Shown here: positions 16,206-26,974 of the stretch, piece after piece
Layout of the letters: each line of letters opens with the position of its first letter
Position numbering within the stretch: position 1 is the first letter of the stretch
NCBI GenBank assembly: GCA_963717125.1
Contig: CAVQVG010000007.1
Coordinates: forward strand, 682,001 to 746,000
Length of the DNA: 64,000 nt
Reading direction: 5' to 3'
From: RYN-230 sp963717125
GTDB taxonomy: Bacteria; Actinomycetota; Actinomycetes; Streptosporangiales; Streptosporangiaceae
Made by a program: the position numbers and the translations under genes
The notes under the pieces: generated by a model
Databases searched by the model: none
What the model was told of the DNA's origin: nothing
The model's input: only the letters and a program-made list of their open reading frames with translations

Positions 16206-19200
16206 GTGCATACGATCGCAAAACCAATTGCGCCGACACCCGAGGGAGAACGCGCAACCCCGATCGCCATCGTCGGCCTAGCCTGCAGGTTCCCCGATGC
16301 GGATGATCCGCTGACCCTGTTCGAGAGCGCGCTGGCCGGACGCCGCTCGTTCCGCCGCCTGCCCCCGGGCCGGCTCGGCGCCGCGGCCACCGATGGCCAG
16401 TTGCACCGGGCCGCCCTGCTCGAAGGATGGCAGTTCGGCCGGGCCGAGTTCGGCGTGCCGGAGGCCGCGGTCCAGGCCGCGGACCCGGCGCACTGGCTGG
16501 CCCTGGAGACCGCCGGGCGCGCGCTGGCCGACGCGGGCTTTCCCGGTGGCCAGGGCCTGCCCCGGGACCGGGCCGGCGTGCTGGTCGGCAACACACTCAC
16601 CGGTGAGGTTTCCCGGGCCGCGGCGCTGCGCACCCAGTGGCCGTTCGTGGCCACGGTGCTCGAGGCCGCGTTGGCCGCCGGCGCGGTGCCGCCCGCCGGG
16701 CGGCCCAGGATCCTGCGGCACGCGGCCGGCGCGTTCGCGGCGCCCTTCCCGGAACCTGGCCCGGCCACGCTGGCGGGCAGCCAGCCCGGGGCCATCGCGG
16801 ACCGGATCTGCCGTCAGTTCGGGTTCCGCGGCGGCGGCCAGGCGGTGGACGCCGCGCACTCCTCGGCGCTGCTCGCGGTGGCCACCGGCTGCGCCCTGCT
16901 GGCCGCCGGCGAACTCGATTTCGTGCTGGCCGGCGGGGTGGATATCAGCCTGGACCCTTTCGAGCTCGGCGGGCTGGCCCAGGCCGGCCTGCTCAGCACC
17001 GGGCCGATGCGCATCTACGACGCCAGCCCGACCGGGTTCCTGCCCGGCGAAGGCTGCGGCATCATCGCCCTGATGCGGGCGACGGACGCCCGGGCGGCCG
17101 ACATGCCGAGCTACGCGGACATCGTGGGCTGGGGGATGTCGTCGGCCGGGCTGCCCAGCGATCAGCTGCTGGCCCTGCAGCGCGCGTACCAGCGGGCCGC
17201 CGTGCCGCCGGGTGACGTTCAGTTCATCGAGGGCGACGGCCGGGGCACGGCCGACGCCGACCTGGCCGAACTGACCGCGCTGACCACCATTCGTGCGGGT
17301 GCGCCGGCCGCCGCCGCGCTCGGTTCGGTGAAAGCCAACATCGGGCACACCAAGGCCGCTGCGGGCGCGGCCGGGCTGATCAAGGCCGCGCTGGCGGTGA
17401 ACGCCGGGGTCATCCCGCCGGTCACCGGCTGCGCGCACCCGCATCCGCTGCTCAGTGACTCCGGCGCGGTGCTGCGGGTCCCCCGGTCGGCCGAATCCTG
17501 GCCCGGCCGGACCAGGCTGGCCGCGGTCAGCTCGATCGACCCGGCGGGCAGCACCGTGCACCTGGTGCTGCGCCGGGAACGCCATCAGCTGCCCGGCCCA
17601 GCCCAGCCGCCCAGCGCCGCGCCGCAGTCCGGCACCCCGGAGCACGACGGCGCCCCGGAGCACGACGGCGCCCCGAAACAGGCCGGCCACCCCGACCAGG
17701 CCGGCACCGGCCAGCAGCCCAAGCATGGTCAGCCGGTGACGGCCAACCCCGGCAGCCGGACGCTGGCCTCGTGGTCGGTGCCCAGCGCCCCACGGGGCGA
17801 AGCGTTCACGTTCAGCGGGCCGGACCGGGCCACGCTGGCCGCCCTGCTGTCCCAGGTGGCCGAGGCCGCGCCGGACCTGTCCGACGGCGAGCTCAGCGAT
17901 CTGGCCTGCCAGTCCGGCCGGGACGCTGACCCCGGCCCGGTCCGGGTCGCTCTGGTCGCCACGCATCAGGAGGAGCTGAGCCGGCTCAGCCGCACCGCGG
18001 CGGGCCTGCTGCCCACCCTCCGCACCGGCCAGCTGATCATGCGGCCCGGCGTATTCGCGGCGGACCGTGCGGGCGGCCGGGTCGCGCTGCTCTTCCCGGG
18101 CGAGGTCGCGGCGGCCGGCGATGGCCGGGAACCGCCCGGCCCAGCCGCCGCGCCCGCAATCGCCCAATCTTCACTTAACGCCCTCCGCTGGCTGCACGGG
18201 CTTGGCCTGCGCGCGGCCGCCGCGGTGGGGCAGGGCGTGGGCGAGATCACCGCGCTGGTCTGGTCCGGCAGCCTGGCCGAAACCGCTGCCGTCCGGTTGA
18301 TCGCGGAGCGCACCGCGGTGCTGACCACGCCCGGCACCCGGGCTGACCGGTCGGCGGCGCTGCGCGAGGTGCTTGCGGGCATCGCGTTCGCCGCGCCGGC
18401 CAAGCGGCTCGTCTCGGCGGTGACCGGCCGCGAGATAACCGCCGGCGCTGATATCCGCCGGCTGCTGTGCGACCAGATCACCGAGCCGGTGCGGCTCGCC
18501 GAGGCGCTGCGCGCCGTCGCGGCCGGGATGGACCTGCTGCTGGACACCGGGCCGGGGCAAGCGATGGCCGGGCTGGTGGCGGGCTACGGCCCGGTGCCGA
18601 CGCTCAGCCTGGCCGCTGGCCCGGACAGCCCGGCCGCCCCGGCGGTGGCCGCGGCCCTGTTCGCCGCCGGCGCGGTCGCCAGCCTGGGCCCGCTGCTGGC
18701 CGGACGGCCGTCGCGCCAAATCGACATAAGTAGACGTCGGGTCTTCATCACCAACCCGTGTGCCCAGGTGGTCAGCGCGGCCAGCGCCACCGCTTCTAGC
18801 GCCGCCGGAACCTGCGCCGCCGGAACCAGCGCCGCCGCAACCACTCCAGCCGTGACCAGTGCCGCCGCAAACCGTGCCGCCGCAAACAGTGCCGCGGGTG
18901 CCAGTGCGGCCGCCACCAGCGCGGTCACGACCGCCCCAGCCAGCACCGCCCCAGCCAGCCCGGCCCCGGCGAGCGCGACGGCGAACAGTCCGGTCGCGGG
19001 CGCCGATCCGGCGGCCAGTGGCCAGCCGGCCACCAGCCGCGGCGCCGAACAATCCACCGCTGGCCCGGACGTCCCAGCCGACCCGTATCCCGGCGTCGGC
19101 CCCTGGATCCGCTGCTTCACCGAGGAACTCCGTCCGCCCGAGCCGACGGTGCAGCCGGTGGACGAGGAGCCGTGGCGGCTGCACGCCACGACCCGGCAGC

Positions 19201-21858
19201 CGTTCGGCCGGATGGCGGCGGAGGTGTTCGAGGACGATCCGGCCGCCACCGGCGTGCTGGCCGTCATCGGCGACCTGGCTGACCCGGACGGGAGCAGCAC
19301 GCTGATCGCGGCGGCCCGCGACGCCGCCGGGGCGGGCAGCCTGGTGGTGATCACACCCACCGCCGGGCTCGCCGGTTTCTGCGCCAGCCTGCAGGCCGAG
19401 AACCCGTCGCTGGGCATCACCCTGATCCGCACGGCGGACAGCATGGCCGGGCTGCTGGCGGCGCAGCGGTTCGCGGTTACCGAGCCGGGCCGGTTCCGTG
19501 AGCTCGTGCTTGACGCGGCCGGCGAGCCGCGGGCCCCGGTCATGCTGGCGAGCCCGCCGCCCGGCCGCCCGGCCGGGGTGCGGCTCGGCCGGTCCGACGT
19601 CGTGCTGATCAGCGGCGGGCAGCCGGGCGACATCCTGGCCACGGCCCGGCTGCTGGCCGGCTCTGGGGCCCGGCTCGCCCTGGTCGGCGGGCCAGCCGGG
19701 CCCGCCGAGGCCGCGGCCGTGGACCTGACGCTGGCCAGCTTGCGCCGCGCGGGCACGGTGGTCAGCTACGCGACGGCTGACATCAGCGACCCCGACGAAG
19801 CCGAGGCGGTGATCGCCCGTATCGAGCAGCAGGCGGGCGCGGTGACCGCGGTGTGCTATCCAGCCAGCAGCACGTTGCGGTCCCTGGGCACCGAATTGCC
19901 CGGTGATGAGGTCCGCGCGCTGATCTCCGTGCAGGCGGACGGTCTGAGCAACCTGCTCGGCGCGGTCAGCGCGGCGCGGCTGCGGCTGCTGGTCACGGTC
20001 AGCGCGCTGCCCGCCCGGTACGGCGCGGCCCGCCGTGGCGCGGTTGGCCTGGCCGCCGCCGCTCTGGCCGAACAGGCCCGGCGGCTCGGCCAGGGACTGC
20101 CCGGCTGCCAGGTGATCCACGCCGACCTGCCCTGGCCGCCAGGCAGTGGCCCGACGGCCCCGGCCGAACTGGGCCGGCTCCTGCTGAACGCGCTGGCCCA
20201 CGGGACGGGGGCCGCGCGGGTCGCCATCCACGGCCGGCTCGGGCGCGAGACCGGCCGGGCTGACCGGGATAAGCTCAGCGGCCGCTTCCTGGAGACGGTG
20301 CGGGTGCACTGCCCCCAGGTGGAACTGGTCGCCGAGGCCCGGGTATCCACTCGCACCGACCCGTACCTGGCTGACTACCTGCTCGACGGGCGCGCCGTGC
20401 TGCCGCCCGCGATCGGGCTCGAGGCGATGGCGCAGGCGGCCGCCGCGCTGGCCGGGCGGCCATTGCGCGACCTGGCTGACGTGTCGATGGAGGCGCCGGT
20501 GGTGCTGCCCCTCGGCGATCAGGGCACCACGCTGCGCGTCTGCGCACTGCTCCGGGACGACTCAGTCGAAACCGTGTTGCGCGCCGCGGGCACCGGCTTC
20601 AGCCTCGACCACTTCCGGGCGTTCTTCCCGCTCCGCCCCAGCGAGCCGGGCGCGGGCCACCCGGGCGGCGGCCAGCCGGCCGGTGGCCGCGGTCAACGGC
20701 TCAGCCTGGCGGCGGCCGTGCCGGGCAGCATCGTGGACGGGACCGACGTGTACGGCCCGATCTGCTTCCAGCGTGGGCCGTTCCGCCGGGTCGCCTTCCT
20801 GCCCGAGGTGACCGCCCGGTCCTGCCGGGCGCTGATCCGCGGCGCCGACGACCGGCCCTGGTTCACTCCCACTCCCGCCGGGCCCGGCACGCCAGCCGGG
20901 CCGGCCTGCGCCCCGGACGCCGCGCTGATCCTGGGCAGCCCGGGGCTGAACGACGCGGCGATGCACATGCTGCAAGCCTGCGTCCCGGACCGCCGGGTGC
21001 TCCCGGCCGGATTCCGCTCGCTCACCGTGACCGGCCAGGAAGTGCGCGGCGCGGTCCAGGTGCGCGCGGAGCGTGCCACCGGGCCCGCGGGCAGCTGGCA
21101 GGTGACGGCCCTGGACGCGACCGGGCTGGCCGTGCTCACGGTGACCGGCCTGCGGCTGCGCGAGGCCGGCCGCCTGGCGCCGGGCACGCCCTGGCACCCT
21201 GCGCTGCTGGCCGCCGCCATCGAGGGACGTGGCGCGGAACTCGGTCTCGATCCGGCGCTCCGGGTCACCGTGCGCTGCGGGGTGCCCTTGCCCGCTGGGC
21301 CGACGCCGCCCACCGACCTGCCGTGGATGGACGCGTCGGCCGGCACCGGCCCGCTCACCGGCTTTCAGCTGACTGCCCAGGCCAGCATGCCGGTGTCCTG
21401 CCACTGGGAGACGATCGGGCCGCACCCGGCCGGGCAGCGGGGCGCCGGGGCCCCGCGCGGAAGAACCGGAAGAACTGGCCCGGCAGCTACGCGAGCGCTA
21501 TGCCGGACAGCCAGAGAAAGTCAGTGCCCGGCTGCGGGTCATCACCGCGTGCCTGGCCGCCGCGGGCGGGGCGGACGGCACGCCGCCACGGCTGGAAGCG
21601 GCTCGCGACGCGGACTGGGCCCGGATCCGGGCTGGGAAGGTCACCGTGGCCTGCACGGTCGTGGTCCTCGATGGGGTGCCACAGCCGGTCGCCATCGCGT
21701 TGGCCACGTGGCCCGCGGGCGACAAGCCCGCCGTCGGCGGCCCCGCGGGCAGCGGCCATGGCGACAGCGAGGACACCAGCACCACCAGGCAGGCCGGGGC
21801 GCCCTGCCCCCCGGCGGGGACAGGTGGCACCCTAGGACGGCGCAGCGTGGCGAGCTGA
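16206..21858 (+). pseudogene. Enediyne-type PKS homologue with degenerate active sites, frameshifted near the 3' end
   Basis: From GTG 16206 the order is KS, AT-like, Ala-rich linker, KR-like, double-hotdog DH and a C-terminal phosphopantetheinyl-transferase-like piece, the layout of enediyne PKSs. KS framework motifs match (VLAGGVDISLDPFELGGLAQAG, FLPGEGCGIIAL, NIGHTKAAAGAAG). The catalytic Cys is His218 (DAAHSSAL) and the first catalytic His is Asp344 (EGDGRGT). AT has GQGVG (675-679) in place of GHSxG. No ACP serine motif is visible in the linker. DH has Tyr1391 (LADYLLDG) where the catalytic His is expected. Near 21447-21454 one extra base shifts the frame; afterwards EELARQLRERYAGQPEKVSARLRV...GKVTVACTVVVLDG continues to a stop at 21858, 2 bp from the next gene. 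No other enediyne genes are nearby. Confidence 0.75.
18760..19020 (+). repeat. Ala-rich low-complexity linker repeats in PKS-like gene
   Basis: Reiterated GCCGCCGCAAxC / GCCGCCGGAACC units encode an ASAAGTxAA-like stretch where the ACP domain would be expected. The repeats vary in copy and sequence. The translated segment is almost entirely Ala, Ser, Thr, Asn and Pro. Confidence 0.7.
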
Positions 21859-21860
21859 CC

Positions 21861-22085
21861 TCAGAGCTTGGTCAGCTTGGTGTACGGAGCGACGATCCGC
21901 TCCTGCTGGGTACCGAAGTCCACCAGCACACCGGTCTCGTCGGTGCTGATGACCCGGCCGAGGCCGTACCGGTCGTGGGTGACCAGTTCCTGCGGCTCGA
22001 ACGTCTTCACCGGCCGGACGACGGGCGGGGTGTTGAAGGGACTTCCGGGCAGGTAGCGCCGGGTCGCGGCGTGGGGAGTTTTCAT
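21861..22085 (-). CDS. Small conserved actinobacterial protein with KOW/CarD-like beta fold
   Basis: 74 aa from an ATG at 22085 (a GTG at 22088 is also possible). The core EPQELVTHDRYGLGRVISTDETGVLVDFGTQQERIVAPYTKLTKL resembles the vtHd.yGlGrVv....vlVDFG....rv..Py.kl.kL pattern of a widespread small actinobacterial protein and, more distantly, the CarD/TRCF N-terminal module that binds RNA polymerase. The N-terminal 25 residues are basic and Pro-rich. No function can be given. It is convergent with the PKS-like gene, with 2 bp between stops. Confidence 0.7.
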   Translation of the reverse strand: MKTPHAATRRYLPGSPFNTPPVVRPVKTFEPQELVTHDRYGLGRVISTDETGVLVDFGTQQERIVAPYTKLTKL

Positions 22086-22185
22086 CACTACCAGTATGCG
22101 CCTTATCAGGCGTTCATTGGTGGCACAGACGGCAGACTGACACCTTCACAGATCGGTAACGAGATGATCATCACGTCCCGGGTGA

Positions 22186-23658
22186 TCAGGCGGGCAGCCG
22201 TTCCGGCCCGTCGTGGCGAGCCCGCCAGGCCGTCTCGGCCACGCCTATCGGGGTGGCCGGCGGCCCCTGGACGAACGGCCAGATCTCCTCGGCGATGGCC
22301 CGCCAGTCCGCCGTAGCGGTCAGCTCGCCGAGCACCGCGAACAGACCCAGGTTGATCCGCTGCAGGATGACGTACGACCGGGGCACGCTGACGTACTGGG
22401 CCAGCGGGCTGCGCACGTCGAAGAAGCGGCGCACCACGGCCGACGCGTAGTCCCCCGTGATCTGCCGCGGGCCGGGCCGGCGGACCGTGTCGTAGAACAC
22501 CGCCATGTGCTCCACCACGGTGTCCGTGCTCACTGGCGCGTCCGGGATGAGGAAGCCGGCCCGCACCATGGCGGCCCGGAAGCCCTCCGGGTCCTCGTCC
22601 ACGCACAGGTAGCGGACCATGTCGATCAGCGGCTGCAGCTCAGCCGGGCTGAAGGACTTGACCAGGCCAAAGTCGAGGAAGGTGACCCGGCCGCCGCCGT
22701 GGAACAGGTAGTTGCCGGGGTGCGGGTCGCCGTTGAACAGATGCGCCCCGTACAGGCTGCGAAAGGTGAATCGGTAGATCGTCTCGGCGGCCAGGTCGCG
22801 CTCCTGCTGTGACCACCCGGCCAGCTCGGCGAACCGCGCCCCGTCGGCCAGCTCGCTGGTCACCACCCGCCGGGTGGACAGTTCGCTGACGATGCCCGGG
22901 ATGTGGATGGTCGGATGGCCGGCGAAGTGCGCCGCGATCGTCTGCTGGTTGCGGGCTTCCCGCCGGTAGTCGAGCTCCTCCAGGACGCGGTCACGCAATT
23001 CCGCGATCAGCGCGTCCACGTCCTGGCTGGGCGCGGTGATGCGCAGCATCCGGCGGAGCAGCGCCACGTTCTGCAGGTCGGCGGCGATGGTTTCGGCGAT
23101 ACCCGGGTACTGCACCTTCACCGCGACCGCGCGGCCGTCCCGGGTGATCGCGCGGTGCACCTGCCCGATGGACGCGGCCGCGATCGGTTCCGGGTCCCAG
23201 CGGCCGAACACCTGCTCCGGCGGCAGGCCAAATTCTTCGGTGACGACCTGGGCGGCCAGCTCGGCGCTCATCGGCGGGACGCTGTCCTGCAGCCGGCTCA
23301 GCGTGCGGCGGACCGCCGGGGACAGGCCGTCGTCCACGTAGCTGGCCATCTGGCCGATCTTCATCAGCACGCCCTTCATCGCGCCGAGCGTGGTCGCCAC
23401 GTCCTCGGCGGTCTGCAGGGCCAGGTCGGTGCGCAACTGCTGCCGGTGCTCGCCGGCCGCGGCGAAGAGCCGGGGCGCGCTGCTCGCGTACCGCACCCCG
23501 CCACGCACCGCGAGCTGAATCGCGGCCCGCCCCCGCTCCACCCGCAGCCGGGTCGTCCCGGCCAGATCACTCCCGGGGCGGCGCCGCCGCCTGCGGCCCA
23601 GCAAGACTGCCGCGGTGATCAGTCCTCCGATAGTGAGCGCGCTGGCCAGCCGCTTCAC
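22186..23658 (-). CDS. ABC1/ADCK/UbiB-family atypical kinase
   Basis: 490 aa from a GTG at 23658 that overlaps the MpaB-like stop in GTGA. Residues 1-25 hold a short hydrophobic helix (LTIGGLITAAVLLG) followed by RRRRRR. UbiB-type motifs are all present: KxGQ as LMKIGQMAS, the Ala-rich loop AAASIGQVHRA, VAVKVQYPG, NGDPHPGNYLF and LDFGLVKSF. Members are ATPases/kinases linked to isoprenoid or quinone lipid metabolism in membranes. Coupling to the MpaB-like gene suggests a shared task, but the substrate is unknown. Confidence 0.9.
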   Translation of the reverse strand: MKRLASALTIGGLITAAVLLGRRRRRRPGSDLAGTTRLRVERGRAAIQLAVRGGVRYASSAPRLFAAAGEHRQQLRTDLALQTAEDVATTLGAMKGVLMKIGQMASYVDDGLSPAVRRTLSRLQDSVPPMSAELAAQVVTEEFGLPPEQVFGRWDPEPIAAASIGQVHRAITRDGRAVAVKVQYPGIAETIAADLQNVALLRRMLRITAPSQDVDALIAELRDRVLEELDYRREARNQQTIAAHFAGHPTIHIPGIVSELSTRRVVTSELADGARFAELAGWSQQERDLAAETIYRFTFRSLYGAHLFNGDPHPGNYLFHGGGRVTFLDFGLVKSFSPAELQPLIDMVRYLCVDEDPEGFRAAMVRAGFLIPDAPVSTDTVVEHMAVFYDTVRRPGPRQITGDYASAVVRRFFDVRSPLAQYVSVPRSYVILQRINLGLFAVLGELTATADWRAIAEEIWPFVQGPPATPIGVAETAWRARHDGPERLPA

Positions 23659-24557
23659 GGGCGCCGCGCCGCGCGCACCCGCAACTCGATCCGCTGCCGC
23701 GCCTCGAGCACCCCCGGCTCGCCGAGGAACACCGTGTCCAGCACCCCGAGCGCCTGCCGGAGCTCGGCCCGGCGGCTGTCAGTGAGAGGTTCGGGTTCCG
23801 GGTATCCGTACAGGCCACGCGCCCAGGACGGCAGTGACGCGGTACTGGCGTTACGTATGTCTTGCCAGATCTCGGCGATGTCCTCGGCCAGCCCCGGCGG
23901 GTCGAGCAGGTAGGCCATGGATTCCTGGGCCGCTGGCGTGCAGCGCAGCTCGGGGCGCACGGACCTGAGGTAGCCGTCCAGCTCGGCCACGCTGGCCGGG
24001 ACCTGGCCGGCGGGCACCCCGAGGAGCTCCGCGGCGACCACCATCTCCGCCACGTAGCGGTCGCTGTCCGCCGGGCTCAGCGGCGTGCCGAACAGCGCGG
24101 CGGTCACGATGCCCGACTCGACCAGCGTGCTGTGCACCCAGAGCAGCAGCGCGGGGTCGCCAGCGGCGTAGCGCCGGCCGGTCACCGTATCCACCCCCGT
24201 GACCCGCTCGTGGATGCGGCGCACCCGGGCCGCGGCCCGCTCGGCCACCGCCCGCTCGGCGAAGTTGATCGTGGCCAGGTAGGCGGACGTCGCGGCCAGC
24301 CGGCCGACCGGGTCGCGCCGCCAGTCGCTGTGCTGGTCCACGCCCGCCATGGCCAGCGGGTGCAGCGCCTGCAGCAACAGCGCCCGGAGCCCGGCCACCG
24401 GGCTGGACAGGTCCGTGCTGACCCGCCACGCGACGCTGCCGGGGCCGAAGAATCCTTCGTCCGTGGGGTCTTCCGGAACGCTGGCCGCGTAGGCCGCCGC
24501 CGACCGGGCGACCAGGTCCGCCGCGGTGGCGTACGGATCCTGCTCAACGGTGCTCAT
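23655..24557 (-). CDS. Oxygenase MpaB family protein (DUF2236)
   Basis: 300 aa from an ATG at 24557. Signature segments of the MpaB/latex-clearing-protein-like family are FGPGSVAWRVSTDLSSPVAGLRALLLQALHPLAMAGVDQHSDWRRDPVGRL, HERVTGVDTVTGRRYAAGDPALLLWVHSTLVESG, and AYLLDPP. The conserved His residues in LQALHPLAM and LLLWVHSTLV and the Arg-rich segment are those thought to bind haem b. The substrate is not known. It is first in a coupled pair with the ABC1 kinase gene. Confidence 0.88.
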   Translation of the reverse strand: MSTVEQDPYATAADLVARSAAAYAASVPEDPTDEGFFGPGSVAWRVSTDLSSPVAGLRALLLQALHPLAMAGVDQHSDWRRDPVGRLAATSAYLATINFAERAVAERAAARVRRIHERVTGVDTVTGRRYAAGDPALLLWVHSTLVESGIVTAALFGTPLSPADSDRYVAEMVVAAELLGVPAGQVPASVAELDGYLRSVRPELRCTPAAQESMAYLLDPPGLAEDIAEIWQDIRNASTASLPSWARGLYGYPEPEPLTDSRRAELRQALGVLDTVFLGEPGVLEARQRIELRVRAARRP

Positions 24558-24720
24558 ACCAGTCAACGTACCCGCCCCGGACCAGGTCTCCGGAGCGCCC
24601 GGGCGGACCCCTGATCACCATGGTGGCTCAAACTGAGAAACGCCGCACCCCAGCGGCGGCGGTACGCATGAGGAGGGGCCCGCGTGACCTGCCGGGCCGT
24701 ACTCCTGCGAAGGAGCTGCC

Positions 24721-25368
24721 ATGACCGCAACCACCGGCGATTCCGCCACTATCCGAGAAACCGCGGAGGCGCCCGCCGTACCGGCGCCGCTGAGCGGTAA
24801 CCCAGCGCTGCTGGGACTGCCAAGCTTCATCGTCGGATCGCTCGCCTTGGGCATGGTCCTGGTCGGCGTCGTGCCGCCGCTGGCCGTGGGGGCGTCCCTG
24901 CCGATCATCCTGGCGGCCACCTCGGTGGGGCTGATCCTGGCCACGATCTGGGCCGCTGCCGTCGGCCAGAGCGCGGTGGCCAGCGTGTTCGGCATCTTCT
25001 CCGGCTTCTGGCTCAGCTACGCGGTGCTGGTGCTCGGGCTGGTGCACAACTGGTTCGGCCTCGGCGTTGTGGTCAACGCCGTGTCCACCCAGGAGCTGTA
25101 CCTGGTCGCCTGGCTGGTCATCATCGTGCTGCTCACGCTGGCCACGCTGCGGCTGCCGCTCGCGTTCACGGTGCTCTTCGGGCTGATCGACGTCGCCCTG
25201 CTGCTCGTCCTGCTGGGCACGACGCAGGCGTCGAGTGGGCTGCTCAAAGCCGGCGGCTATCTGGTGTTCGCGTTCGCCGCGGTCGGCGTCTACCTGTTCT
25301 ACGACGCGACGACGCAGGCCACCGGCGGCCCACCGCTGCCGCTGGGCAAGCCCATCCTGCACGGCTGA
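24721..25368 (+). CDS. Acetate uptake transporter, GPR1/FUN34/YaaH (SatP) family
   Basis: 215 aa with GGAG before the ATG. After a 25-residue hydrophilic head comes NPALLGLPSFIVGSLALGM, the family signature (NPAPLGL), then six hydrophobic segments including AASVFGIFSGFWLSYAVL and AVGVYLFYDAT. It should be a plasma-membrane acetate/succinate-proton symporter. It stands as a single gene, with a strong terminator right after it. Confidence 0.9.
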   Translation: MTATTGDSATIRETAEAPAVPAPLSGNPALLGLPSFIVGSLALGMVLVGVVPPLAVGASLPIILAATSVGLILATIWAAAVGQSAVASVFGIFSGFWLSYAVLVLGLVHNWFGLGVVVNAVSTQELYLVAWLVIIVLLTLATLRLPLAFTVLFGLIDVALLLVLLGTTQASSGLLKAGGYLVFAFAAVGVYLFYDATTQATGGPPLPLGKPILHG

Positions 25369-25375
25369 GCGGCGG

Positions 25376-25406
25376 CCCCTCCCCCACATCCCCCCCGGGG
25401 GAGGGG
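25376..25406 (+). terminator. Strong hairpin after acetate transporter gene
   Basis: The arms CCCCTCCCCC (25376-25385) and GGGGGAGGGG (25397-25406) pair perfectly over 10 bp around an 11-base loop, 8 bases beyond the stop. There is no T-run, as usual in this GC-rich group. Confidence 0.75.
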
Positions 25407-25460
25407 TCACCATCCGGGCCGATGGCTGCGGCACCCGCCGCCGTCAGGCAGCATGAATGC

Positions 25461-26288
25461 GTGACACAGGCGGTGCAGGACACCCGGCTGGCCGCGCTGG
25501 CCGGCCTGATCGCGGCGGGTGGCGTGACCATCCTGAGCGGGGCCGGGCTGTCCACCGAGTCCGGCATCCCCGATTACCGCGGGCCGACCAGCCTGGCGCG
25601 GCGCGCGCAGCCGATGACCTACCAGACGTTCACCGGGAGCGCCGCCGCCCGGCAGCGCTACTGGGCGCGCAGCCATCTCGGCTGGCGGCAGGTCGCGCGG
25701 GCCGTCCCTAACCGCGGTCACCAGGCGGTGGCCGAACTGGAGCGCCGTGGCCAGCTCAGCGGGATCATCACGCAGAACGTGGACGGCCTGCATCAGGCCG
25801 CGGGCGCGCGCGAGGTGGTCGAGTTGCACGGCAGCCTGAGCCGGGTTCGCTGCCTGGGCTGCGGCCAGCGGACCGCGCGGGCCGACCTCGACCGGCGGCT
25901 GCGCGCGGCCAACCCGGACTGGGACGCGCTGCCCGGCCAGCTCAACCCGGACGGTGACGCCGTGGTGGACGCCGCAGCCGAGGGCCGGTTCCACGTGGTG
26001 AACTGCGCCGGCTGCGGTGGCGTGCTCAAGCCGGACGTGATCTTCTTCGGCGAGAACGTGCCCCGGCCCCGGGTGGACGGGTGTTATGAGCTGGTGACCG
26101 GCTCCCGGGCACTGGTCGTCCTCGGGTCATCGCTGACCGTGATGTCCGGCTACCGGTTCGTCCGGCACGCGGCCAAACTCGGCATCCCGGTGGTCATCGT
26201 GAACCAGGGGCCGACCCGGGGGGACGGGGAAGCGCTGTTCACCGTGGACGCGCCGCTCGGCCGCACGCTCAGCGCGCTGGTCGACTGA
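25461..26288 (+). CDS. NAD-dependent protein deacylase, Sir2 family
   Basis: 275 aa from a GTG at 25461 (an in-frame ATG at 25422 is possible). Sirtuin motifs are GAGLSTESGIPDYRG (27-41), TQNVDGLH (104-111) and the catalytic His123 in ELHGS. The zinc site is Cys131/134 and Cys182/185. GSSLTV and IVNQGPT of the NAD-binding fold follow. It removes acyl groups from protein lysines using NAD+. It is convergent with the Lon-N gene, with 14 bp between stops. Confidence 0.94.
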   Translation: MTQAVQDTRLAALAGLIAAGGVTILSGAGLSTESGIPDYRGPTSLARRAQPMTYQTFTGSAAARQRYWARSHLGWRQVARAVPNRGHQAVAELERRGQLSGIITQNVDGLHQAAGAREVVELHGSLSRVRCLGCGQRTARADLDRRLRAANPDWDALPGQLNPDGDAVVDAAAEGRFHVVNCAGCGGVLKPDVIFFGENVPRPRVDGCYELVTGSRALVVLGSSLTVMSGYRFVRHAAKLGIPVVIVNQGPTRGDGEALFTVDAPLGRTLSALVD

Positions 26289-26302
26289 GCCGCTCAGCCC
26301 GG

Positions 26303-26974
26303 TCAGTTGGGGCTGTACGGCGAGTTGCGCAGTTCCGGGGCCGGGGCGGCGGTGAGCGACCGGAGCATGGTGATCTCCCGGACCAGCAGCGCCCGCTCGC
26401 TGGCCAGCCGGCGCGCCGCGTCGGGCTCGGCGAGCAGCGCCTGCCGGGCGGGCAGATCCAGGATCATCGACCCCGCGACCACGTAGGACAGCAGGATCGG
26501 CTCGTCCGGCAGCTCCGGCGCGCTGGTCTCGATCCCCTCCCGCCGCCCCAGCGCCTCGACATAGGTGCCGAACGCCCGTTGCACCGCCTGGGCCGCCAGC
26601 GCGGCCGCGGCCCGGTCCCCCGCGCTCTCCTCGAGCAGCTCCACCTCGGCTTGCAGGTACGGCCGGGACTCGTCCAGCCGGGCCAGCCGGAACCGCTGGC
26701 TGCCTACGGTCACCAGGTCGAACCGGCCGTCGTCGTACCGGGCGATCTGGCGGAGCGTGGCGGTGCAGCCGATCTCGTACAGCGCGGAGATCCCGTCCAC
26801 GCCCGTCTCGCGGCCTTTGCGGATGGCGAGGACACCGAACCGGCCCGGTTGTGGCCCGGCCAGCAGATCCTGGACCAGCTGCCGGTACCGCGGTTCGAAG
26901 ATGTGCAGCGGCAGCGGCCGTCCCGGATAAAGCACGGTGCCCAGCGGGAACAACGGCACCATCTCGGTCGTCAT
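26303..26974 (-). CDS. Lon protease N-terminal (substrate-binding) domain protein
   Basis: 223 aa, ATG at 26974. VPLFPLGTVLYPGRPLPLHIFEPRYRQLVQDLL is the classic Lon-N (PUA-like) opening. GRFGVLAIRKGRE, EIGCTATLRQI, GRFDLVTVGSQRFRL and ALLVREITMLRSL follow. There is no ATPase or protease domain. Stand-alone Lon-N proteins are common in actinobacteria and their role is unknown. The long upstream region carries short palindromes. Confidence 0.92.
   Translation of the reverse strand: MTTEMVPLFPLGTVLYPGRPLPLHIFEPRYRQLVQDLLAGPQPGRFGVLAIRKGRETGVDGISALYEIGCTATLRQIARYDDGRFDLVTVGSQRFRLARLDESRPYLQAEVELLEESAGDRAAAALAAQAVQRAFGTYVEALGRREGIETSAPELPDEPILLSYVVAGSMILDLPARQALLAEPDAARRLASERALLVREITMLRSLTAAPAPELRNSPYSPN

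Noticed and set aside
21859..22316. Extension of the PKS reading frame to 22316
   Set aside because: After about 21450 this frame gives Arg/Gly-rich nonsense antisense to the small KOW-like gene and the ABC1 kinase gene, while the shifted frame gives the expected C-terminal domain and stops 2 bp before the next gene.
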